Shown: positions 8,909 through 18,182 of the stretch, piece by piece
Layout: every line of letters begins with the position of its first letter
How positions within the stretch are numbered: the stretch's first letter is position 1
Assembly: GCA_014654535.1 (NCBI GenBank)
Contig: BNBA01000032.1
Span: forward strand, 1-50,946
DNA length: 50,946 nucleotides
DNA from: Xanthomonas boreopolis
GTDB lineage: Bacteria; Pseudomonadota; Gammaproteobacteria; Xanthomonadales; Xanthomonadaceae
Direction: 5' to 3'
The notes under the pieces: model-generated
The model's input: only the letters and a program-made list of their open reading frames with translations
Told to the model about the DNA's origin: nothing
Databases searched by the model: none
Position numbers and translations under genes: made by a program

Positions 8909-10036
8909 ATGACGACTTCCCCCTCCCCTTCGTCCCATCCCGCCGCCTTCGGCGACCCGGCGGCGATCCGCGCCGAACGCGCCGCCTCGGAACTGCGCGC
9001 CGGCCGCCCGGTGATCGTCACCCACGCCGGCCAGGCGCGCGCGGTGCTGGCGCTGGACAGCAGCACCGAGCGCAGCTATCAGGCCTTCGCGCAGGCCGCC
9101 GGGCAACGCCACTACCTGTACCTGACCCCGACCCGTGCCGGCGTCCTCGGCCTGGCCGCGCCGCAGGGCGCCCGCATCGGCCTGGCGGGCGTCTCCTACG
9201 ACCGGCTCGCGTCGCTGGCCTACCTGCGCGACGCCCAGGTGCCGCCGCAATGGCATCCGGGGGACGCGCTCGACGCCGGCGCCGCCGAGGCCGCGCGCCT
9301 GGGCCTGCTGCTGCCGGCGATGCTGGCGGTGGAGATCGCCGCCGACGATGGCGCCTTCGCCGGCTGCCAGCAGCTCGCCCTCGCCGACCTCGACGAAGGC
9401 TGCGCCAAGGCGGCCGCCAGCACGTACGAACTGGTCATCCGCACGCCGGTGCCGCTGCGCGACATCGGCACGAGCGAGTTCGTGGTGTTCCGCGGCGGCG
9501 TGGCCCAGCGCGACCAGGTGGCGATCGTGGTCGGGCAGCCCGACCTGTCGCAACCGGTGCCGGTGCGCGTGCACTCCTCGTGCCTGACCGGCGACCTGTT
9601 CGGCTCGCTCAAGTGCGATTGCGGCGACCAGTTGCGGAACGGCCTGGCCAAGCTCAAGGAACTCGGCGGCGGCGTGCTGCTGTACCTGGACCAGGAGGGG
9701 CGCGGCACCGGCATCGCCGCGAAGATGCGCGCCTACGGCTACCAGCACGCCGGGCTCGACACCATCGATGCCGATGCCCAGCTGGGTTTCGGCCCCGACG
9801 AACGCCGCTACGGCAGCGCGGTGGCCATGCTGCGCGGCCTGGGCATCGCGCGCATCCGCCTGCTGACCAACAATCCCTCGAAGGTGGAGCGCCTGCGCGC
9901 CGCCGGCATCGAGGTCACCGAGCGCGTCCCCGTCACCGGCGAGATCACCCAGGAAAACGAGCAGTACCTGCGCACCAAGGCCGCCCGCGCCGGCCATGCG
10001 CTCGACGTCGACGCGCTGATCCTCGCCTCGCAGTAG
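8909..10036 (+). CDS. ribA: GTP cyclohydrolase II (riboflavin pathway)
   Basis: The 375-aa product has a C-terminal GTP cyclohydrolase II domain (about residues 175-370) that opens GTP to the first riboflavin intermediate. The zinc ligands are Cys225, Cys236 and Cys238 in SSCLTGDLFGSLKCDCGDQL. DQEGRGTG and LLTNNPSKVERL are the expected active-site and substrate segments. The N-terminal 170 residues resemble a degenerate RibB (DHBP synthase) domain lacking the acidic catalytic motif, so the enzyme is probably monofunctional. The ATG at 8909 follows AGGAA. No FMN riboswitch is visible in the 103 bases upstream, and the other riboflavin genes are not in the window. Confidence 0.93.
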   Translation: MTTSPSPSSHPAAFGDPAAIRAERAASELRAGRPVIVTHAGQARAVLALDSSTERSYQAFAQAAGQRHYLYLTPTRAGVLGLAAPQGARIGLAGVSYDRLASLAYLRDAQVPPQWHPGDALDAGAAEAARLGLLLPAMLAVEIAADDGAFAGCQQLALADLDEGCAKAAASTYELVIRTPVPLRDIGTSEFVVFRGGVAQRDQVAIVVGQPDLSQPVPVRVHSSCLTGDLFGSLKCDCGDQLRNGLAKLKELGGGVLLYLDQEGRGTGIAAKMRAYGYQHAGLDTIDADAQLGFGPDERRYGSAVAMLRGLGIARIRLLTNNPSKVERLRAAGIEVTERVPVTGEITQENEQYLRTKAARAGHALDVDALILASQ

Positions 10037-10088
10037 CCGGTCCGCCGCCGCGTCGGGCACGCGTGCCTTCGCGCGCCGACGTTATGCT

Positions 10089-10640
10089 GTGCGCACCTTC
10101 GCGAACCTGCGGCGCCACGTGCATCCGACGTCCGATCCGGCCCTTCCCGTTCCTCCGCCGCTGCCCGATGGCGATGCGGGCTGGCATGCGCTGCCGACGC
10201 AGAGCGTGCGCCTCGCCGCCGCCGCCGGCGCGCTCTCGGCCGGCGCGTTCGCGGCCATCGCCTCGACCGCGCTCCTGCTTTCGCTCGCGCCGCGCCTGTG
10301 GTGGCTGATCCCCGTGCTCGCGCTGGCCGGCGCGGGCATGGGCGGTTGGCTGTCCGGCAAGCGCCAGCGACTGACGCGCTGGCGCCTGGATGCGGACGGG
10401 CTGGCGCTGCGGCGCGGACGCTGGTGGCAGACCGAGACGCGCGTGCCGATCACGCGCGTGCAGCACCTCGACCTGCGCCGTGGGCCGCTCGAACGGATCG
10501 CCGGGCTGACCACGCTGGTGGTGCACACCGCCGGCACGCGGCTCAATACCGTCGCCATCGCCGGGCTCGACCAGCACGACGCCGAACGCCTGCGCGACCG
10601 CCTGGCGCGCCAGCTCGACCAGGACGACGACGCGCTGTGA
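10089..10640 (+). CDS. Membrane PH-domain protein (YdbS-like)
   Basis: The 183-aa product has two transmembrane helices (about residues 40-88) followed by a bacterial PH_2 domain. In that domain LDADGLALRRGRWWQTETRVP and ITRVQHLDLRRGPLERIAGL are the typical strands. Members of this family act at the membrane, often as a pair with a larger multi-PH protein, and their function is not settled. The 3' end overlaps the next gene by 4 bases (GTGA), so the two are translationally coupled. The start is taken as GTG 10089; an in-frame GTG at 10119 is possible. Confidence 0.8.
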   Translation: MRTFANLRRHVHPTSDPALPVPPPLPDGDAGWHALPTQSVRLAAAAGALSAGAFAAIASTALLLSLAPRLWWLIPVLALAGAGMGGWLSGKRQRLTRWRLDADGLALRRGRWWQTETRVPITRVQHLDLRRGPLERIAGLTTLVVHTAGTRLNTVAIAGLDQHDAERLRDRLARQLDQDDDAL

Positions 10641-12133
10641 GCGCCCTTTCCCCCGACGCCGCCCCCGAACAGCGGCTGCACCCGCTGTCGTGGCTGTTCG
10701 TGCTGCTGCAGCAGCTGAAGCAATTCCTCGTGCCGATCGTCGCGCTGGTGGTGTTCGGCGGCCGCGGCGAACGCTACGAATGGATCTCCCTGCTCGTCAC
10801 CCTGGCCGCGATCCTCGGGCTGGTCGCGGTATCGGTGCTGCGCTACCTGACCTATCGCTACCGCATCGACACCGACGGCATCGCGATCCGCAGCGGCTGG
10901 CTGCACCGCAGCCGGCGCGACATCCCGTTCGCGCGCATCCACAACGTGGGAGTGCACCAGTCCGCGCTGCACCGCCTGTTCGGCGTGGCCGAGGTGCGGC
11001 TGGAATCGGCGGGCGGCGACAAGCCCGAGGCGGAAATGCGGGTGCTGCGCCTGGACCAGGCGCTCGCGCTGGAGCAACTGGTCCGCCATCGCGGCCAGGC
11101 CGTGCCCACGGAAGGAGGGCAGGCGCCGGGCGAGGAACTGCTGGCGCTGTCCCCCGGCGAGATCGTGCGGCTGGGCCTGATCTCCAACCGCGGCATGGTG
11201 GTGGTGGCCGCGGCGTTCGGCGTGCTTTACCAGATGTTCCCGGAACGGCAGATCTCGGACTTCGTCGAGCACCATGGCGAACAGGCCTACCGCTACGTCG
11301 AACAACTGCATCCCGGCGTGGAGGCCACCGCGCTCTTCGCCGCGTTCGCGCTGGTCGTCGTGCTCGCGCTGATGCGGCTGCTGTCGGTGATGCTGGCGTT
11401 GCTGCAGTACCACGGCTTCCGGCTGAGCGAATCGGAGCGGCGCCTCACCGTGGAGCGCGGCCTGCTGACGCGGCTGCGCACCAGCGTCGCCCGCCGCCGC
11501 ATCCAGGCCTGGACGTTGCAGGAAGGCGTGCTGCACCGCCTGTTCGGGCGACGCCAGCTGCGCGTGGACACGGCCGTATCGGAAAGCCAGGGCGAAGAGG
11601 GCCGCGCGCTAAAGGAACTCGCTCCGATCGCCACGCCGCAGGCCTGCAACGCGCTCGTGCACCGCCTGTTGCCGGGCGCGCACTGGCCACCGCCGTCCTG
11701 GCACCCCGTGGCGACGCGCTGCTGGTGGCGGCTGAGCCTGCCCTCGCTATGGCTGCTGCCGCTGGCCGCCGTGCTGTTCCTGCGCTTCGGCGCGTGGTCG
11801 CTGCTGGTGCTGGCGTGGTGGCCGTGGTCGATGTTCCGCGCCTGGCACCAGGTCCGGCGCATGGGTTATGCGCTGGACGAGCGCTATGTCGCGGTACGTG
11901 GCGGCTGGTGGACCCGCTGGTGGCGCTTCGCCGAGGTCGGCAAGCTGCAGGCCCTGCGGCTGGTGCGCTCCCCGCTCGACCGCCTGACCGGCACCGCCAC
12001 GCTATGGCTGGACACCGCCGGCGCCACCGGCAACGTGCCACCGCTGCGCCTGCGCTTCATCCCCCTGGCGGCAGCGCAGGCACTGTACGCACGCCTGGGC
12101 ACCAGCCTCGCACGCCGCCGGCTGGAATGGTGA
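10637..12133 (+). CDS. Multi-PH-domain membrane protein (YdbT-like)
   Basis: The 498-aa product has alternating hydrophobic helix pairs and three bPH_2 modules. Each carries the repeated pattern of a YRIDTDGIAIRSGWL-type strand followed by FARIHNVGVHQSALHRLFG (first copy about residues 75-130; second in RLTVERGLLTRLRTSVARRR; third in GYALDERYVAVRGGWWTRWW). It starts at the GTG overlapping the previous stop. Together the two products match the YdbS-YdbT pair of enterobacteria and Bacillus. The role, probably in the envelope, is unknown. Confidence 0.82.
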   Translation: MSALSPDAAPEQRLHPLSWLFVLLQQLKQFLVPIVALVVFGGRGERYEWISLLVTLAAILGLVAVSVLRYLTYRYRIDTDGIAIRSGWLHRSRRDIPFARIHNVGVHQSALHRLFGVAEVRLESAGGDKPEAEMRVLRLDQALALEQLVRHRGQAVPTEGGQAPGEELLALSPGEIVRLGLISNRGMVVVAAAFGVLYQMFPERQISDFVEHHGEQAYRYVEQLHPGVEATALFAAFALVVVLALMRLLSVMLALLQYHGFRLSESERRLTVERGLLTRLRTSVARRRIQAWTLQEGVLHRLFGRRQLRVDTAVSESQGEEGRALKELAPIATPQACNALVHRLLPGAHWPPPSWHPVATRCWWRLSLPSLWLLPLAAVLFLRFGAWSLLVLAWWPWSMFRAWHQVRRMGYALDERYVAVRGGWWTRWWRFAEVGKLQALRLVRSPLDRLTGTATLWLDTAGATGNVPPLRLRFIPLAAAQALYARLGTSLARRRLEW

Positions 12134-12138
12134 CAGCG

Positions 12139-12190
<52 letters not shown>

Positions 12191-12249
12191 GGGTAACGCC
12201 TCCTCGCGCGGCGGCGCGCCAGCCTCCACGGCCCACGAATGTCACTGCG

Positions 12250-12366
12250 GCGCGGGCCCCTCCGTAGCGGCGGAGACGGCGGGAAAAACCCAAAGGGCGA
12301 CGTGTATGGGCTCGCCAGAAAAAGGCGTCCAAAGCAACGTCCCTGGATTCCCGCCTTCGCGGGGAT
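12250..12366. repeat. Composite dispersed repeat ending in a REP-like hairpin
   Basis: The module sequence GGGCCCCTCCG, AGCGGCGGAGACGGCGGG, an A-run, a GGGCGACG block and finally CCAAAGCAACGTCCCTGGAT recurs in the same order at 50471-50763. It ends in the palindrome ATTCCCGC-cttc-GCGGGGAT (12347-12366), which belongs to the widespread REP-like class of intergenic repeats. Two decayed copies of the hairpin follow at about 12422 and 12548. Confidence 0.75.
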
Positions 12367-12452
12367 GACGGTAGATAGATGGCGGAGAACAGACCGATAG
12401 CGTGAAAGGCAAAGACGCTAGGTCCCCACCTTCGCGGGAACGACGGTAGTAA

Positions 12453-12500
12453 GGATCGTGAGGCTTCGCCCATACCCTCATCCGCCCCTTCGGGGCACCT
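12453..12500. repeat. Dispersed intergenic repeat (copy 1)
   Basis: The 48-base sequence running from GATCGTGAGGCTTCGCCC to CTTCGGGGCACCT recurs nearly unchanged at 39201-39245. In both places a GGCGGGAGAAGG motif follows further on. It is non-coding. Confidence 0.75.
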
Positions 12501-12642
12501 TCCCCCCCAAAAGGGGGCTGATGTCCCGGCGGGAGAAGGGCCCCCCTTCCTTCGCGGGGACAACGGCGGCAGGGACTGCGCAAAGGAATCACAGACTCCC
12601 ATTCCCACGCCCAAACCACACAACGGCAGCGAAAACGCCCCG

Positions 12643-13680
12643 CTAGTACCCCGCCCGCCCCCAATACCCGATCCGCTTGCGGATCTTGAGCTTGCGCCAG
12701 AGATTGGCCGGCTTCGGCTTCGGATTGCGGCCGCCCGCCGCGACGAACTCGTCGATCGCCTCCAGCACGCGCTCGCTCGAACGCCCGTCGCGGTACGGAT
12801 GCAACTGGTCGGCGAACTCGCGGATCGCCGCCATCAGTTCCGGCGGCCTCCCCAGCGCGCGCCGGATCGCCGGCTCGAACTGCGCCGGATCGTCGATGTC
12901 GATCAACTGCGGTCCCGGCCGGCGGTTCTTGAACGTCACCACCGGCTTGTAGGTCAGCAGGAACTCGTTGAGCGCCGACGACGTGTCCGAGCACATCATG
13001 TCCACCTGCGGGAACAGGTCGAGGATGTTGTCGTTCTCGGCGAAGGTCAGGTACGCGTTCTGCAGCGCCTTGTACCGGGCGACCATCTCCGGGTCCATCT
13101 TCGGGTGGAAGGTCACGATCCAGCGGAACTCGCCGGTGCGCGACAGCCGCTTGACCTCGTCGTACAGGATCCCCGCTGCGCTCCACGACGGCGAGAACGT
13201 GGAGTGGTACAGGATCACCGGCGGCTGTCGCACCGGCTCGGGCGCGTCGCCGAGCCGGCTCATGAACGGATCGATCTTGGGGAAGCCGGTTTCCCTGACC
13301 GCGAAGTGCCCCAGCTCGCGCGCCAGCGCGCCGAACGCGGCCGTATCGCGCGGACCGGTGGTGCAGTACAGGTCGAAGAAACCGCGGATGTAGATGTGGC
13401 GAGGCTTGCCGGCATCGAAGCCATGGAAGGTCTCGACCTTCACGCCCGGGAAGAAGTGCGGCACCGCGTTGCTGGAGGTGATCACCGCATACGGCTTCCA
13501 CTCGCGTACCTGGCGCACCGTCAGCAGCGTCTCGTCGGGCGCGAGGTCCTCCGCGCCCGGGCCGTCGAAGAACCACGCCGCCTCGTCGCCGCGCGCGCGG
13601 ATCGCCGCCTGGATCGGGCGCAGGATCGCCAGCGCGTAGCGCTCCGAGCCGTAGAGAAGGTAGTGCTTGGGACTTGGCAT
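12643..13680 (-). CDS. CDP-glycerol glycerophosphotransferase-family protein
   Basis: The 345-aa product belongs to the Glyphos_transf (TagB/TagF) family. The late-domain signature is present as TFHPKMDPEMV, DMMCSDTSSALNEFLLTYKP and VVTFKNRRPG, and the central strand ILYHSTFSPSW matches the family. In Gram-positives such enzymes transfer glycerol phosphate to teichoic acids. Here the gene is the last of a surface-glycan cluster, so a phosphodiester decoration of LPS core or another glycan is inferred. The ATG at 13680 (MPSPKHYLLYGSERYAL) is the family-like start. The gap to the upstream GT2 gene is 199 bases. Confidence 0.8.
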   Translation of the reverse strand: MPSPKHYLLYGSERYALAILRPIQAAIRARGDEAAWFFDGPGAEDLAPDETLLTVRQVREWKPYAVITSSNAVPHFFPGVKVETFHGFDAGKPRHIYIRGFFDLYCTTGPRDTAAFGALARELGHFAVRETGFPKIDPFMSRLGDAPEPVRQPPVILYHSTFSPSWSAAGILYDEVKRLSRTGEFRWIVTFHPKMDPEMVARYKALQNAYLTFAENDNILDLFPQVDMMCSDTSSALNEFLLTYKPVVTFKNRRPGPQLIDIDDPAQFEPAIRRALGRPPELMAAIREFADQLHPYRDGRSSERVLEAIDEFVAAGGRNPKPKPANLWRKLKIRKRIGYWGRAGY

Positions 13681-13879
13681 GGGCTTTCTCACGAAATGCG
13701 TTGGTCGTCGACGGCACCGGGCCGGTGCTGCATGGTGCGGCCTGGGCGGGCAACCGGGGCAAGCGCGCGGTGCCGGGCGACCAATCCGCCGGGAAGCCGT
13801 CCGGGGCGTGCCGATACTGCGTCCCGCCCCCGCCCGAATGGCTTCGCACCTTGGGAACAATCCACGCCGCGCTGCATCG

Positions 13880-14719
13880 TCAACGTTCCAGATCGTGCTT
13901 GCGCAACTGCGCGGCGGCGAGTTTGACCGACTCGGGGTTGCGGCGCATCTCGTAGTAGCGCATGCGCTTGTAGACCGCATAGCTGGCCGCGGTCTGCGCC
14001 ACCACGTAGCCGCGCCAGCCGTCCAGCATGCCCAGGCGGACGACGTAGTCCTTGAAGAAGGCGGCGGCGAACACGAACGGGCACTGCCACATCCGCACCG
14101 GCTTGCCCTTGTCGCGCCAGTCCAGCGCCTTCAGCTCGGCGTAGCGCAGCACCTTCAGGTCCTTGTGCACCAGGGTCGGGTTGTGCAGGTGGTTGAACGG
14201 CACGCGCAGTTCCTCGCCTCGGCCCTGCATCTGCAGCGATTCGTGCACGCGCGCCTCGCTCCAGCGCGCGCGGCCGCGATGGTAGATCCGCGCCAGCCGC
14301 TCGCCGACCATCGGCCGGTACCAGCGCATCGGCGCGCCCATGTACCAGGTGCTGCGGCGCATCCACACCGCCGCGGCGTCGCCGGCGAGGATCGCCGGCA
14401 GCCGCTGGCGGCATTCGCGCACGCCCGCTTCGGACAGGAACTCGTCGGCATCCAGCACCAGGATCCAATCGTGCGCGGCCTGCGCCGAGCCGAAGTTGCG
14501 CTGCGGGCCGAAGCCGAGCCACGGCTGCACGACCACGCGCGCGCCATGCGCCCGCGCGATCGCCACGGTGTCGTCGCTGCTGCCGCAGTCCACCACCAGC
14601 TTCTCGGCGGCGAACGGCACGCTGTCCAGGCAACGGGCGATGTTGTCGGCCTCGTTGTAGGTCATCACCACCAGGCTGAGCGGAAGCCGCTCGCCCTCGA
14701 TGCCGGTGCCTTCGTGCAT
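13880..14719 (-). CDS. Family 2 glycosyltransferase (WaaE/KdtX-like)
   Basis: The 279-aa product has a GT-A fold. It opens with LSLVVMTYNEADNIARCLDS, continues with VVDCGSSDDTVAIARAHGA, and has the metal-binding DxD motif as LVLDADEFLS (about residues 86-95). The C-terminal half (LHNPTLVHKDLKVLRYAELK, then AAFFKDYVVRLGMLDGWRG) matches the LPS-core glucosyltransferase group typified by WaaE/KdtX. It acts on the cytoplasmic face on nucleotide-sugar donors; the exact sugar is unknown. A 263-bp MITE-like element lies 33 bases upstream, between it and the O-antigen ligase gene. Confidence 0.85.
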   Translation of the reverse strand: MHEGTGIEGERLPLSLVVMTYNEADNIARCLDSVPFAAEKLVVDCGSSDDTVAIARAHGARVVVQPWLGFGPQRNFGSAQAAHDWILVLDADEFLSEAGVRECRQRLPAILAGDAAAVWMRRSTWYMGAPMRWYRPMVGERLARIYHRGRARWSEARVHESLQMQGRGEELRVPFNHLHNPTLVHKDLKVLRYAELKALDWRDKGKPVRMWQCPFVFAAAFFKDYVVRLGMLDGWRGYVVAQTAASYAVYKRMRYYEMRRNPESVKLAAAQLRKHDLER

Positions 14720-14751
14720 GCTGGGAATCCGTCGCGCCGCGCCGCGGCCTA

Positions 14752-15014
14752 GGGCCTGTTAACGCTATTGGGGCAGGTCACGTTGCCGTGCCCGGCGCCC
14801 AGGCGGTCGTGCATGGCGCCGCGGCAGGCTGGCCGCCTGCTCAAGCCGCGCGCGGCCGCCTGGGCGCCGGGCACGGCAACCCGAAGGGCCGCGCCTGGGC
14901 ACGCATGGTGCCGCGTCATCACTCGGTCTCTTATCGACATAAGCTTCCTCGTCCTTCCTTGCCCCGCACGCGTCAAGGCGCGGCGCGACCTGTCTCAATA
15001 GCGTTAACAGGCCC
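14752..15014. mobile_element. MITE-like element with perfect terminal inverted repeats
   Basis: The 263-bp unit is bounded by the perfect 19-bp inverted repeats GGGCCTGTTAACGCTATTG (14752-14770) and its complement (14996-15014), and the similarity extends inward (CAGGTC). A second perfect inverted repeat of 24 bp lies inside (14783-14806 with 14856-14879) around a smaller GCAGGC/GCCTGC stem, so a single strand could fold into a tall hairpin. No transposase is encoded and no clear target duplication is visible. It occupies the gap between two glycan genes of the same strand. Confidence 0.7.
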
Positions 15015-15022
15015 GTGGCGCA

Positions 15023-16306
15023 TTATAGGTTCGGCGCCCGCGCCGCGGCCCGGCGGTCGTGCACCTCGCGCAGCGCCAGGCCGGCCAGGAGGCCCACCAG
15101 CGAGACGTACAGCCCGGCGGTGAGATGGTGCGCGAACATCGACTGGGTCATGCCGCACAGCACGTAGCCGATCACCACCATGGCCCCGGCCGCGGCGGCG
15201 CCGCGGAACCGCGGCGACGGCCCGCGGGCCCGGTGCAGCCGCAGCAGGAGCAACAGCGGCAGGCCGTACACGCCGACCAGCAGCAGCAGGCCTGGCACGC
15301 CCTGGGTGGCGCTCCACTCGGCCAGGTCGTTGTGGGCGTGGCCGAGGTTGCAGTACTCCAGTCCGGGATCGGCACGGCATGCCGGCTGCGCCCTCATCGC
15401 ATCGTCGAAATGCCCGATCCCGATCCCGGTCAGCGGATGCGCCAGGAATTCCTCGTAGGCCACGTGCCACAGCTCCAGGCGCGCGCCGGCCGAGGAATCC
15501 ACGTCGCCATGCTCCATCCGCTGCACGTCGGACTGCAGTTCGACCAGGCGCATCTGCCGGCTCAGGCCGGGCACGGTCAGCACCAGCGTGGCCGCCAGCA
15601 CCGCGGCCCCGCTCAGCACCAGCAGGCGGCTGCGGCCATTGCGCCAGCGCGCGTTCCAGGCCACCACGACCAGCAGGCACAGCAGGCCCAGCCAGACGCC
15701 GCGGCTGCCGCTGAGCACGATGGTCACGCAGCCGGCCAGCAGCGCCAGCACCAGCAGCGGCCAGCGCCCATGCGGGCGGCAGAACACCGCCAGCATCATC
15801 AGCACCAGCACCACGTCCGCGAACACGATCGCGTTGGTCCAGCCTTCCGCGCGCGGCGCGCCGTCCAGCACCTGCCACAGCGCGAGCGCCAGCGCGCCGG
15901 CGATGCCGGCCAGCGCCCCCCACCACAGCCACACCAGGCGCGGGCGCAGGCTGTAGGCCCAGATCGCCGCCCATGGCAGCACGATGAAGCGCGAACGGTT
16001 GTCCACGTCGCGCAGGCCGTGCTCGAACAGCGCCACCGACACCAGCGCCATCGCCATCACCACCAGGGCGAGCCAGGTCATCCAGCGCAGCGGCTGCCCC
16101 ATCGCGCGGGCGCCGCAGCGCAGCGCCCCGAAGGCCAGCAGCGAGGAGCCCAACAGGCACAGGCCGAACGGCAGCAGCCCGCCCGGCATCGCCAGCGAGG
16201 TCGCCCCCAGCGCGAACAGGCCGAATTCCGCCACCCCGACCGCCACGCGCGAGCCGCCCTGGGCGAGCGTCGCGGCATCGGAGGGGCGGGATTCGAACAG
16301 CATCAT
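15023..16306 (-). CDS. O-antigen ligase-family membrane protein (Wzy_C)
   Basis: The 427-aa product is highly hydrophobic with about eleven or twelve transmembrane segments. A large periplasmic loop (about residues 220-330) contains the family's catalytic region, with LGHAHNDLAEWSATQG as the key His-Asn motif and TGIGIGHFDD before it. It likely joins polysaccharide from an undecaprenyl carrier to lipid A-core in the periplasm (WaaL type) or polymerises it (Wzy type); the family cannot separate these. The gene ends 9 bases before the MITE-like element, which may disturb transcription into the next gene. Confidence 0.83.
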   Translation of the reverse strand: MMLFESRPSDAATLAQGGSRVAVGVAEFGLFALGATSLAMPGGLLPFGLCLLGSSLLAFGALRCGARAMGQPLRWMTWLALVVMAMALVSVALFEHGLRDVDNRSRFIVLPWAAIWAYSLRPRLVWLWWGALAGIAGALALALWQVLDGAPRAEGWTNAIVFADVVLVLMMLAVFCRPHGRWPLLVLALLAGCVTIVLSGSRGVWLGLLCLLVVVAWNARWRNGRSRLLVLSGAAVLAATLVLTVPGLSRQMRLVELQSDVQRMEHGDVDSSAGARLELWHVAYEEFLAHPLTGIGIGHFDDAMRAQPACRADPGLEYCNLGHAHNDLAEWSATQGVPGLLLLVGVYGLPLLLLLRLHRARGPSPRFRGAAAAGAMVVIGYVLCGMTQSMFAHHLTAGLYVSLVGLLAGLALREVHDRRAAARAPNL

Positions 16307-16415
16307 CGGCGCGGCGGTCGGGAACGGAGGGGGCTGATCTTCGAGGGGTTTCCACTAACGGCAGCTAAGCGGCGATCCATGCCCTGCCCGGCCGGGACGT
16401 CGCGCTGCATGGGCA

Positions 16416-18164
16416 TCATTCCTGGTCGATCTTGCCCTGCTCGCGGCGTTCGCGTTCGCGCTCTTCCGCGTTGGCCTCGCAAGCCCCCCGGATCGCGCCG
16501 GCCGGTACCAGCCACCAGCCGCGCCGGTTGGCCACGCCGACCAGGCTCGCGCGGTCGCGATCCACGCAATGCAGCAGGGCCGCTTCCTGCACCAGCAGCC
16601 AGCGCCGGTCCGGGCGCTGCGCCTGCCAGGCCACGCCGCGACGCAGTTGTTCCTCCCACGGCACCCGGAAACCGAACGTCTCCACCGGACGCGGCGACAT
16701 CAGCAGGTTCTGCTCCTTCCATGCCACCAGCCCGAGTTCGCCGTCGGCCGGCACCCGTTCGCTGGCCAGACGCATGACCCCGCGCGCCGAACTGGAGTCG
16801 TTGAGCACCGGATAGATCGCCAGGCCGTAGGCCACCCAGAACGCGGCCAGCAGCGAGGCCACGCCGATCGCGCTGCGGCGCACGCGCCACAGCAGCAGGC
16901 CCGCCACGCCCCAGGTGCCGACCGCGGCCGCGATCCAGCCCAGCGTATGCGTCACGTCCGAGCCCACGCCGCGGCTGTCCATCAGCTTCTGCTCGAAGCC
17001 CGGATGCCCCAGCAGCATCGCCAGGCCGCCACCGATGAAGGCGCACGACAGCAACGCGGTGAACGCGAACAGCAGCCACTGGTATCCGCGCTTGCGCATC
17101 AACCCCGGCAGCAGCGGCGCGAGCGCCAGGCACACCATCGGCAAGGCGGGCAGGATGTAGACGTCGCGCTTGCCGCTGGGGATCGAGAAGAACAGCACCA
17201 CCATCGCCCACCACGCCAGCGGCAGCAGGTAGCGTGCGTCGCGGCGGCGCAGCCGCCGGCGCCAGGCCGGGATCGCCCAGGGCAGCGCCAGCACCGTCGG
17301 CACCCACATCGTCGCGATCGTGCCGAAGTGGTACCACCACGGCTGCGCATGGTCCCAGGACTTGGCGTAGCGCCCGGCGGTCTGGCGGAACAGGATGTCG
17401 TCGAGATAGGCGCGGTACTCCGGCGCCTGGGTCGCCAGCGCAGCGGTGACCACCGGCACCAGCCAGGCCAGGATCGCGGCCAGGAACGCCACCGGGCCCA
17501 GCCAGAAGCGCGGGTCGCGCACGTGCAGGCGCACGCGCCGCCACTGCATGGCCGATGCCGCCGCCGCCGGCAGCAGCACCAGCAGTGCGATCACGCCCAC
17601 ACCCTTGGTGATCACGCCCAGGCCGGCGGAGAACCAGCCCAGCAACCACCAGCGCCAGTCCGGCCCCTGCAGCAGGTGCCGCAGCAGGCCATAGTTGGCC
17701 AGGGTGATGAAGAACACGACCAACGGGTCGATCTGCGCCTTCTTGGCCTGGAAGGTGAAGTGCAGCGTGAACAGCAACGCCCAGGCGGCGTACAGGCCTA
17801 CCCGGCGCGTCCACAGCCGGCGGCCGAGGTCGTACACGCAGGCCAGCGTGCCGAGCGCGGCCAGCAGCGAAGGCAGCAGGAACGCCACCCGCCAGTCGCG
17901 CAGCAGCGTGTAGAACGTGGCCTGCAGCCACATCAGCATCGGCGGCTTGTCCGAGTACAGCTCGTGGCCGCGGTGCGGGAACAGCCAGTCGCCGCTCTCC
18001 ACCATCTGCTTGGCCACCAGCGCGAACCGCGGCTCGTCCGACGGCCATGGATCGCGCAATCCCAATCCCGCCCCGATCACCAGCAACGCGGTGATCGCCA
18101 GCAACCAGAACTCCCTGGACGAACGTGTCTTCAGCATGGGCGCAGATGATAGTGGACGGTCCAT
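16416..18164 (-). CDS. ArnT-like glycosyltransferase (GT39/GT83 family)
   Basis: The 582-aa integral membrane protein has about twelve transmembrane helices. The first periplasmic loop carries the family's catalytic acidic motif, DPWPSDEPRFALVAKQM (about residues 38-54), followed by HELYSDKPPMLMWLQA. ArnT-type enzymes move a sugar from undecaprenyl phosphate to lipid A or core. The substrate here is unknown, and no arn pathway genes are present. The ATG at 18164 is 18 bases after the rsmB stop; the in-frame ATG at 18137 (MLKTRSSREFW) is an alternative. Confidence 0.85.
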   Translation of the reverse strand: MDRPLSSAPMLKTRSSREFWLLAITALLVIGAGLGLRDPWPSDEPRFALVAKQMVESGDWLFPHRGHELYSDKPPMLMWLQATFYTLLRDWRVAFLLPSLLAALGTLACVYDLGRRLWTRRVGLYAAWALLFTLHFTFQAKKAQIDPLVVFFITLANYGLLRHLLQGPDWRWWLLGWFSAGLGVITKGVGVIALLVLLPAAAASAMQWRRVRLHVRDPRFWLGPVAFLAAILAWLVPVVTAALATQAPEYRAYLDDILFRQTAGRYAKSWDHAQPWWYHFGTIATMWVPTVLALPWAIPAWRRRLRRRDARYLLPLAWWAMVVLFFSIPSGKRDVYILPALPMVCLALAPLLPGLMRKRGYQWLLFAFTALLSCAFIGGGLAMLLGHPGFEQKLMDSRGVGSDVTHTLGWIAAAVGTWGVAGLLLWRVRRSAIGVASLLAAFWVAYGLAIYPVLNDSSSARGVMRLASERVPADGELGLVAWKEQNLLMSPRPVETFGFRVPWEEQLRRGVAWQAQRPDRRWLLVQEAALLHCVDRDRASLVGVANRRGWWLVPAGAIRGACEANAEERERERREQGKIDQE

Positions 18165-18182
18165 CCGGAAATATGCGGATTC

